This document shows, in pieces, positions 49,801 through 61,000 of a DNA stretch of 64,000 bases. The stretch is taken from assembly GCF_029227915.1 (NCBI RefSeq), contig NC_079877.1:32949851-33013850 (forward strand), written 5' to 3'. This stretch comes from Hydractinia symbiolongicarpus (lineage: Eukaryota > Cnidaria > Hydrozoa > Anthoathecata > Hydractiniidae). A program made the translations under genes and the position numbers. Numbering within the stretch: position 1 is the stretch's first letter; every line of letters starts with the position of its first letter. The notes beneath the pieces were generated by a model. The model saw nothing but the letters and a program-made list of their open reading frames with translations, did no database searches and had not been told where the DNA came from.

Positions 49801-52800
49801 AGTATCTTTTCACCACTAAAACGCATGAGACTTGTAGTTTTCAAAAATATTTTCATTTTTGATGAGACGCTGAATAAAAGAAGTTTAATTGCCGGCAAAC
49901 GAAAACCCGCCATTTCCCGTAAACCCCGACTCGGCCCGTATAGTCAAAAGTATACAAAGAAAGTACCCAGGGAGTAAACTCATTTCCCATGTATAAAAAG
50001 AAAGTACCCTGTGAGTAAACTCACTTCCAAAAGGATTGTTTAAATTATCTTTTCACCACTAAAACGCATGAGACTTGTAGTTTTCAAAAATGTTTTCATT
50101 TTTGATAGGACGCTGAATAAAAGGAGTTTAATCGCCTGCACACGAAAACCCGCGATTTCCCGTAAATCCCGGACTGGGCCCGTATAGTCAAAAGTATACA
50201 AATGAAATACCCAGGGAGTAAACTTATTTCCCGAACGATTTTTTAAATTATTTTTTCACCACTAAAACGCATGAGACTTGTAGTTTTCAAAAATGTTTTC
50301 ATTTTTGATGAGACGCTTAATGAAAGAGGTTTAATCGCCGGCAAACGAAAACCCGCGATTTCACGTAAATCCGGGGCTTGGCCCGTATAGTCAAAAGTAT
50401 ACAAAGAAAGTACCCTGTGAGTAAACTCATTTCCAGAACGATTTTTTAAATTATTTTTTCACAACTAAAACGCATAAGACTTGTAGTTTTTAAAAATGTT
50501 TTCATTTTTGATGGGACGCTGAATAAAACAAGTTTAATCGCCGACACACGAAAACCTGCGATTTCCCGTAAATCCCGGACTGGGCCCGTATAGTCGAATG
50601 TATACAAAGAAGGTACCCAGGGTGTAAACTCATTTCCCGAACGATTTTTTAAATTTTTTTTTCACCACTAGAACGCATGAGACTTGTAGTTTTCAAAAAT
50701 GTTTTCATTTTTGATGAAACGCTTGTTGAAAGAGGTTTAATCGCCGGCAAACAAAAACCCGCGATTTCCCGTAAATCCCAGGCTTGGCCCGTATAGTCAA
50801 AAGTATACAAAGAAAGTACCCTGTGAGTAAACTCATTTCCAGAACGATTATTTAAATTATTTTTTCACTACTAAAACGCATAAGACTTGTAGTTTTCAGA
50901 AATGTTTTCATTCTTGATGAGACGCTTAATAAAAGTGGTTTAATCGCTGGCAAACGAAAACCCGCGATTTCCCGTAAATCCCGGCTTTGGCCCGTATAGT
51001 CGAATGTATACAAAGAAAGTACCCTGTGAGTAAGCTCATTTCCAAAACGATTTTTTAAAGTATCTTTTCACCACTAAAACGCATGAGACTTGTAGTTTTC
51101 AAAAATGTTTTCATTTTTGATGAGACGCTGAATAAAAGAAGTTTAATTGCCGGCAAACGAAAACCCGCTATTTCCCGTAAATCCCGGCTTTGGCCCGTAT
51201 AGTCGAATGTATACAAAGAAAGTACCCAGGGAGTAAACTCATTTCCCATGTATACAAAGAAAGTACCCTGTGAGTAAACTCACTTCCAAAAGGGTTGTTT
51301 AAATTATCTTTTCACCACTAAAACGCATGAGACTTGTAGTTTTCAAAAATGTTTTCATTTTTGATAGGACGCTGAATAAAAGAAGTTTAATTGCCGGCAA
51401 ATGAAAACCCGCCATTTCCCGTAAACCCCGGACTGGGCCCGTATAGTCGAATGTATACAAAGAAGGTACCCAGGGTGTAAACTCATTTCCCGAACGATTT
51501 TTTAAATTATTTTTTCACCACTAAAACGCATGAGTCTTGTAGTTTTCAAAAATGTTTTCATTTTTGATGAGACGCTTAATGAAAGAGGTTTAATCGCCGG
51601 CAAACGAAAACCCGCGATTTCACGTAAATCCGGGGCTTGGCCCGTATAGTCAAAAGTATACAAAGAAAGTACCCTGTGAGAAAACTCATTTCCACAACGA
51701 TTTTTTAAAGTATCTTTTCACAACTAAAACGCATAAGACTTGTAGTTTTTAAAAATGTTTTCATTTTTGATGGGACGCTGAATAAAACAAGTTTAATCGC
51801 CGACACACGAAAACCTGCGATTTCCCGTAAATCCCGGACTGGGCCCGTATAGTCGAATGTATACAAAGAAGGTACCCAGGGTGTAAACTCATTTCCCGAA
51901 CGATTTTTTAAATTTTTTTTTCACCACTAGAACGCATGAGACTTGTAGTTTTCAAAAATGTTTTCATTTTTGATGAAACGCTTGTTGAAAGAGGTTTAAT
52001 CGCCGGCAAACAAAAACCCGCGATTTCCCGTAAATCCCAGGCTTGGCCCGTATAGTCAAAAGTATACAAAGAAAGTACCCTGTGAGTAAACTCATTTCCA
52101 GAACGATTATTTAAATTATTTTTTCACTACTAAAACGCATAAGACTTGTAGTTTTCAGAAATGTTTTCATTCTTGATGAGACGCTTAATAAAAGTGGTTT
52201 AATCGCCGGCAAACGAAAACCCGCGATTTCCCGTAAATCCCGGCTTTGGCCCGTATAGTCGAATGTATACAAAGAAAGTACCCTGTGAGTAAACTCATTT
52301 CCAAAACGATTTTTTAAAGTATCTTTTCACCACTAAAACGCATGAGACTTGTAGTTTTCAAAAATGTTTTCATTTTTGATGAGACGCTGAATAAAAGAAG
52401 TTTAATTGCCGGCAAACGAAAACCCGCTATTTCCCGTAAATCCCGGCTTTGGCCCGTATAGTCGAATGTATACAAAGAAAGTACCCAGGGAGTAAACTCA
52501 TTTCCCATGTATACAAAGAAAGTACCCTGTGAGTAAACTCACTTCCAAAAGGGTTGTTTAAATTATCTTTTCACCACTAAAACGCATGAGACTTGTAGTT
52601 TTCAAAAATGTTTTCATTTTTGATAGGACGCTGAATAAAAGAAGTTTAATTGCCGGCAAACGAAAACCCGCCATTTCCCGTAAACCCCGGACTGGGCCCG
52701 TATAGTCAAAAGTATACAAAGAAAGTACGCTGTGAGAAAACTCATTTCCACAACGATTTTTTAAATTATTTTTTCACAACTAAAACGCATAAGACTTGTA

Positions 52801-55800
52801 GTTTTCAAAAATGTTTTCATTTTTGATGGGACGCTGAATAAAAGAAGTTTAATCGCCGGCACACGAAAACCCGCGATTTCCCGTAAATCCCGGACTGGGC
52901 CCGTATAGTCGAATGTATACAAAGAAGGTACCCAGGGTGTAAACTCATTTCCCGAACGATTTTTTAAATTTTTTTTTCACCACTAGAACGCATGAGACTT
53001 GTAGTTTTCAAAAATGTTTTCATTTTTGATGAGACGCTTGTTGAAAGAGGTTTTATCGCCGGCAAACAAAAACCCGCGATTTCCCGTAAATCCCGGGCTT
53101 GGCCCGTATAGTCAAAAGTATACAAAGAAAGTACCCTGTGAGTAAACTCATTTTCAGAACGATTATTTAAATTATTTTTTCACTACTAAAACGCATAAGA
53201 CTTGTAGTTTTCAGAAATGTTTTCATTCTTGATGAGACGCTTAATGAAAGTGGTTTAATCGCCGGCAAACGAAAACCCGCGATTTCCCGTAAATCCCGGC
53301 TTTGGCCCGTATAGTCGAATGTATACAAAGAAAGTACCCTGTGAGTAAACTCATTTCCAAAACGATTTTTTAAAGTATCTTTTCACCACTAAAACGCATG
53401 AGACTTGTAGTTTTCAAAAATGTTTTCATTTTTGATGAGACGCTGAATAAAAGAAGTTTAATTGCCGGCAAACGAAAACCCGCCATTTCCCGTAAACCCC
53501 GGACTCGGCACGTATACTCAAAAGTATACAAAGAAAGTACCCAGGGTGTGAACTCATTTCCCATGTATACAAAGAAAGTATCCTGTGAGTAAACTCACTT
53601 CCAAAACGATTATTTAAATTATCTTTTCACCACTAAAACGCATGAGACTTGTAGTTTTCAAAAATGTTTTCATTTTTGTTGGGACGCTGAATAAAAGAAG
53701 TTTAATCACCTGCACTCGAAAACCCGCGATTTCCCGTAAATCCTGGACTGGGACCGTATAGTCAAAAGTATACAAATGAAGTACCCAGGGAGTAAACTCA
53801 TTTCCCGAACGATTTTTTAAATTATTTTTTCACCACTGTAACGCATGAGACTTGTAGTTTTTAAAAATGTTTTCATTCTTGATGAGACGCTTAATGAAAG
53901 AGGTTTAATCACCGGCAAACCAAAACCCGCGATTTCACGTAAATCCCGGGCTTGGCCCGTATAGTCAAAAGTATACAAAGAAAGTACCCTGTGAGTAAAC
54001 TCATTTCCAGAACGATTTTTTAAATTATTTTTTCACAACTAAAACGCATAAGACTTGTAGTTTTTAAAAATGTTTTCATTTTTGATGGAACGCTGAATAA
54101 AACAAGTTTAATCACCGACACACGAAAACCTGCGATTTCCCGTAAATCCCGGACTGGGCCCGTATAGTCGAATGTATACAAAGAAGGTACCCAGGGTGTA
54201 AACTCATTTCCCGAACGATTTTTTAAATTTTTTTTTCACCACTAGAACGCATGAGACTTGTAGTTTTCAAAAATGTTTTCATTTTTGATGAAACGCTTGT
54301 TGAAAGAGGTTTAATCGCCGGCAAACAAAAACCCGCGATTTCCCGTAAATCCCAGGCTTGGCCCGTATAGTCAAAAGTATACAAAGAAAGTACCCTGTGA
54401 GTAAACTCATTTCCAGAACGATTATTTAAATTATTTTTTCACTACTAAAACGCATAAGACTTGTAGTTTTCAGAAATGTTTTCATTCTTGATGAGACGCT
54501 TAATAAAAGTGGTTTAATCGCCGGCAAACGAAAACCCGCGATTTCCCGTAAATCCCGGCTTTGGCCCGTATAGTCGAATGTATACATAGAAAGTACCCTG
54601 TGAGTAAACTCATTTCCAAAACGATTTTTTAAAGTATCTTTTCACCACTAAAACGCATGAGACTTGTAGTTTTCAAAAATGTTTTCATTTTTGATGAGAC
54701 GCTGAATAAAAGAAGTTTAATTGCCGGCAAACGAAAACCCGCTATTTCCCGTAAACCCCGGCTTTGGCCCGTATAGTCGAATGTATACAAAGAAAGTACC
54801 CAGGGAGTAAACTCATTTCCCATGTATACAAAGAAAGTACCCTGTGAGTAAACTCACTTCCAAAAGGGTTGTTTAAATTATCTTTTCACCACTAAAACGC
54901 ATGAGACTTGTAGTTTTCAAAAATGTTTTCATTTTTGATAGGACGCTGAATAAAAGAAGTTTAATTGCCGGCAAACGAAAACCCGCCATTTCCCGTAAAC
55001 CCCGGACTGGGCCCGTATAGTCGAATGTATACAAAGAAGGTACCCAGGGTGTAAACTCATTTCCCGAACGATTTTTTAAATTATTTTTTCACCACTAAAA
55101 CGCATGAGTCTTGTAGTTTTCAAAAATGTTTTCATTTTTGATGAGACGCTTAATGAAAGAGGTTTAATCGCCGGCAAACGAAAACCCGCGATTTCACGTA
55201 AATCCCGGGCTTGGCCCGTATAGTCGAATGTATGCAAAGAAAGTACCCTGTGAGTAAACTCATTTCCAAAACGATTTTTTAAAGTATCTTTTCACCACTA
55301 AAACGCATGAGACTTGTAGTTTTCAAAAATATTTTCATTTTTGATGAGACGCTGAATAAAAGAAGTTTAATTGCCGGCAAACGAAAACCCGCCATTTCCC
55401 GTAAACCCCGACTCGGCCCGTATAGTCAAAAGTATACAAAGAAAGTACCCAGGGAGTAAACTCATTTCCCATGTATAAAAAAAAGTACCCTGTAAGTAAA
55501 CTCACTTCCAAAAGGATTGTTTAAATTATCTTTTCACCACTAAACCGCATGAGACTTGTAGTTTTCAAAAATGTTTTCATTTTTGATAGGACGCTGAATA
55601 AAAGGAGTTTAATCGCCTGCACACGAAAACCCGCGATTTCCCGTAAATCCCGGACTGGGCCCGTATAGTCAAAAGTATACAAATGAAATACCCAGGGCGT
55701 AAACTTATTTCCCGAACGATTTTTTAAATTATTTTTTCACCACTAAAACGCATGAGACTTGTAGTTTTCAAAAATGTTTTCATTGTTGATGAGACGCTTA

Positions 55801-58800
55801 ATGAAAGAGGTTTAATCGCCGGCAAACGAAAACCCGCGATTTCACGTAAATCCGGGGCTTGGCCCGTATAGTCAAAAGTATACAAAGAAAGTACCCTGTG
55901 AGTAAACTCATTTCCAGAACGATTTTTTAAATTATTTTTTCACAACTAAAACGCATAAGACTTGTAGTTTTTAAAAATGTTTTCATTTTTGATGGGACGC
56001 TGAATAAAACAAGTTTAATCGCCGACACACGAAAACCTGCGATTTCCCGTAAATCCCGGACTGTGCCCGTATAGTCGAATGTATACAAAGAAGGTACCCA
56101 GGGTGTAAACTCATTTCCAGAACGATTTTTTAAATTTTTTTTTCACCACTAGAACGCATGAGACTTGTAGTTTTCAAAAATGTTTTCATTTTTGATGAAA
56201 CGCTTGTTGAAAGAGGTTTAATCGCCGGCAAACAAAAACCCGCGATTTCCCGTAAATCCCAGGCTTGGCCCGTATAGTCAAAAGTATACAAAGAAAGTAC
56301 CCTGTGAGTAAGCTCATTTCCAGAACGATTATTTAAATTATTTTTTCACTACTAAAACGCATAAGACTTGTAGTTTTCAGAAATGTTTTCATTCTTGATG
56401 AGACGCTTAATAAAAGTGGTTTAATCGCCGGCAAACGAAAACCCGCGATTTCCCGTAAATCCCGGCTTTGGCCCGTATAGTCGAATGTATACAAAGAAAG
56501 TACCCTGTGAGTAAACTCATTTCCAAAACGATTTTTTAAAGTATCTTTTCACCACTAAAACGCATGAGACTTGTAGTTTTCAAAAATGTTTTCATTTTTG
56601 ATGAGACGCTGAATAAAAGAAGTTTAATTGCCGGCAAACGAAAACCCGCTATTTCCCGTAAATCCCGGCTTTGGCCCGTATAGTCGAATGTATACAAAGA
56701 AAGTACCCAGGGAGTAAACTCATTTCCCATGTATACAAAGAAAGTACCCTGTGAGTAAACTCACTTCCAAAAGGGTTGTTTAAATTATCTTTTCACCACT
56801 AAAACGCATGAGACTTGTAGTTTTCAAAAATGTTTTCATTTTTGATAGGACGCTGAATAAAAGAAGTTTAATTGCCGGCAAACAAAAACCCGCCATTTCC
56901 CGTAAACCCCGGACTGGGCCCGTATAGTCGAATGTATACAAAGAAGGTACCCAGGGTGTAAACTCATTTCCCGAACGATTTTTTAAATTATTTTTTCACC
57001 ACTAAAACGCATGAGTCTTGTAGTTTTCAAAAATGTTTTCATTTTTGATGAGACGCTTAATGAAAGAGGTTTAATCGCCGGCAAACGAAAACCCGCGATT
57101 TCACGTAAATCCCGGGCTTGGCCCGTATAGTCAAAAGTATACAAAGAAAGTACCCTGTGAGAAAACTCATTTCCACAACGATTTTTTAAATTATTTTTTC
57201 ACAACTAAAACGCATAAGACTTGTAGTTTTCAAAAATGTTTTCATTTTTGATGGGACGCTGAATAAAAGAAGTTTAATCGCCGGCACACGAAAACCCGCG
57301 ATTTCCCGTAAATCCCGGACTGGGCCCGTATAGTCGAATGTATACAAAGAAGGTACCCAGGGTGTAAACTCATTTCCCGAACGATTTTTTAAATTTTTTT
57401 TTCACCACTAGAACGCATGAGACTTGTAGTTTTCAAAAATGTTTTCATTTTTGATGAGACGCTTGTTGAAAGAGGTTTTATCGCCGGCAAACAAAAACCC
57501 GCGATTTCCCGTAAATCCCGGGCTTGGCCCGTATAGTCAAAAGTATACAAAGAAAGTACCCTGTGAGTAAACTCATTTCCAGAACGATTATTTAAATTAT
57601 TTTTTCACTACTAAAACGCATAAGACTTGTAGTTTTCAGAAATGTTTTCATTCTTGATGAGACGCTTAATGAAAGTGGTTTAATCGCCGGCAAACGAAAA
57701 CCCGCGATTTCCCGTAAATCCCGGATTTGGCCCGTATAGTCGAATGTATACAAAGAAAGTACCCTGTGAGTAAACTCATTTCCAAAACGATTTTTTAAAG
57801 TATCTTTTCACCACTAAAACGCATGAGACTTGTAGTTTTCAAAAATGTTTTCATTTTTGATGAGACGCTGAATAAAAGAAGTTTAATTGCCGGCAAACGA
57901 AAACCCGCCATTTCCCGTAAACCCCGGACTCGGCACGTATAGTCAAAAGTATACAAAGAAAGTACCCAGGGTGTGAACTCATTTCCCATGTATACAAAGA
58001 AAGTATCCTGTGAGTAAACTCACTTCCAAAACGATTATTTAAATTATCTTTTCACCACTAAAACGCATGAGACTTGTAGTTTTCAAAAATGTTTTCATTT
58101 TTGATGGGACGCTGAATAAAAGAAGTTTAATCACCTGCACTCGAAAACCCGCGATTTCCCGTAAATCCTGGACTGGCACCGTATAGTCAAAAGTATACAA
58201 ATGAAGTACCCAGGGAGTAAACTCATTTCCCGAACGATTTTTTAAATTATTTTTTCACCACTGTAACGCATGAGACTTGTAGTTTTTAAAAATGTTTTCA
58301 TTCTTGATGAGACGCTTAATGAAAGAGGTTTAATCACCGGCAAACCAAAACCCGCGATTTCACGTAAATCCCGGGCTTGGCCCGTATAGTCAAAAGTATA
58401 CAAAGAAAGTACCCTGTGAGTAAACTCATTTCCAGAACGATTTTTTAAATTATTTTTTCACAACTAAAACGCATAAGACTTGTAGTTTTTAAAAATGTTT
58501 TCATTTTTGATGGGACGCTGAATAAAACAAGTTTAATCGCCGACACACGAAAACCTGCGATTTCCCGTAAATCCCGGACTGGGCCCGTATAGTCGAATGT
58601 ATACAAAGAAGGTACCCGGGGTGTAAACTCATTTCCCGAACGATTTTTTAAATTTTTTTTTCACCACTAGAACGCATGAGACTTGTAGTTTTCAAAAATG
58701 TTTTCATTTTTGATGAAACGCTTGTTGAAAGAGGTTTAATCGCCGGCAAACAAAAACCCGCGATTTCCCGTAAATCCCAGGCTTGGCCCGTATAGTCAAA

Positions 58801-61000
58801 AGTATACAAAGAAAGTACCCTGTGAGTAAACTCATTTCCAGAACGATTATTTAAATTATTTTTTCACTACTAAAACGCATAAGACTTGTAGTTTTCAGAA
58901 ATGTTTTCATTCTTGATGAGACGTTTAATAAAAGTGGTTTAATCGCCGGCAAACGAAAACCCGCGATTTCCCGTAAATCCCGGCTTTGGCCCGTATAGTC
59001 GAATGTATACAAAGAAAGTACCCTGTGAGTAAACTCATTTCCAAAACGATTTTTTAAAGTATCTTTTCACCACTAAAACGCATGAGACTTGTAGTTTTCA
59101 AAAATGTTTTCATTTTTGATGAGACGCTGAATAAAAGAAGTTTAATTGCCGGCAAACGAAAACCCGCTATTTCCCGTAAATCCCGGCTTTGGCCCGTATA
59201 GTCGAATGTATACAAAGAAAGTACCCAGGGAGTAAACTCATTTCCCATGTATACAAAGAAAGTACCCTGTGAGTAAACTCACTTCCAAAAGGGTTGTTTA
59301 AATTATCTTTTCACTACTAAAACGCATGAGACTTGTAGTTTTCAAAAATGTTTTCATTTTTGATAGGACGCTGAATAAAAGAAGTTTAATTGCCGGCAAA
59401 CGAAAACCCGCCATTTCCCGTAAACCCCGGACTGGGCCCGTATAGTCGAATGTATACAAAGAAGGTACCCAGGGTGTAAACTCATTTCCCGAACGATTTT
59501 TTAAATTATTTTTTCACCACTAAAACGCATGAGTCTTGTAGTTTTCAAAAATGTTTTCATTTTTGATGAGACGCTTAATGAAAGAGGTTTAATCGCCGGC
59601 AAACGAAAACCCGCGATTTCACGTAAATCCCGGGCTTGGCCCGTATAGTCAAAAGTATACAAAGAAAGTACCCTGTGAGAAAACTCATTTCCACAACGAT
59701 TTTTTAAATTATTTTTTCACAACTAAAACGCATAAGACTTGTAGTTTTCAAAAATGTTTTCATTTTTGATGGGACGCTGAATAAAAGAAGTTTAATCGCC
59801 GGCACACGAAAACCCGCGATTTCCCGTAAATCCCGGACTGGGCCCGTATAGTCGAATGTATACAAAGAAGGTACCCAGGGTGTAAACTCATTTCCCGAAC
59901 GATTTTTTAAATTTTTGTTTCACCACTAGAACGCATGAGACTTGTAGTTTTCAAAAATGTTTTCATTTTTGATGAGACGCTTGTTGAAAGAGGTTTTATC
60001 GCCGGCAAACAAAAACCCGGGATTTCCCGTAAATCCCGGGCTTGGCCCGTATAGTCAAAAGTATACAAAGAAAGTACCCTGTGAGTAAACTCATTTCCAG
60101 AACGATTATTTAAATTATTTTTTCACTACTAAAACGCATAAGACTTGTAGTTTTCAGAAATGTTTTCATTCTTGATGAGACGCTTAATGAAAGTGGTTTA
60201 ATCGCCGGCAAACGAAAACCCGCGATTTCCCGTAAATCCCGGCTTTGGCCCGTATAGTCGAATGTATACAAAGAAAGTACCCTGTGAGTAAACTCATTTC
60301 CAAAACGATTTTTTAAAGTATCTTTTCACCACTAAAACGCATGAGACTTGTAGTTTTCAAAAATGTTTTCATTTTTGATGAGACGCTGAATAAAAGAAGT
60401 TTAATTGCCGGCAAACGAAAACCCGCCATTTCCCGTAAACCCCGGACTCGGCACGTATAGTCAAAAGTATACAAAGAAAGTACCCAGGGTGTGAACTCAT
60501 TTCCCATGTATACAAAGAAAGTATCCTGTGAGTAAACTCACTTCCAAAACGATTATTTAAATTATCTTTTCACCACTAAAACGCATGAGACTTGTAGTTT
60601 TCAAAAATGTTTTCATTTTTGATGGGACGCTGAATAAAAGAAGTTTAATCACCTGCACTCGAAAACCCGCGATTTCCCGTAAATCCTGGACTGGGACCGT
60701 ATAGTCAAAAGTATACAAATGAAGTACCCAGGGAGTAAACTCATTTCCCGAACGATTTTTTAAATTATTTTTTCACCACTGTAACGCATGAGACTTGTAG
60801 TTTTTAAAGATGTTTTCATTCTTGATGAGACGCTTAATGAAAGAGGTTTAATCACCGGCAAACCAAAGCCCGCGATTTCACGTAAATCCCGGGCTTGGCC
60901 CGTATAGTCAAAAGTATACAAAGAAAGTACCCTGTGAGTAAACTCATTTCCAGAACGATTTTTTAAATTATTTTTTCACCACTAAAACGCATAAGACTTG
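49800..61000. repeat. Regular 1259-bp HOR with 2518-bp alternation
   Basis: Compound-monomer junctions lie at 49990, 51249, 52508, 53564, 54823, 55472, 56730, 57989, 59248 and 60507. Most intervals are 1258-1259 bp (6 x 203 + 41); two are shorter (1056, 649). Two unit versions alternate near the right end: version A (CCCGCTATTTCCC, CCCGGCTTTGG) at 56730 and 59248, version B (CCCGCCATTTCC, CTCGGCACG, GTGTGAACTC, GTATCCTG) at 57989 and 60507, i.e. 2518 bp per pair. A longer block with the CCCCGACTCGG one-base deletion at 49924 recurs at 55406 (5482 bp). Copies differ by scattered single bases, which implies very recent homogenisation. No gene is seen. Confidence 0.9.
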
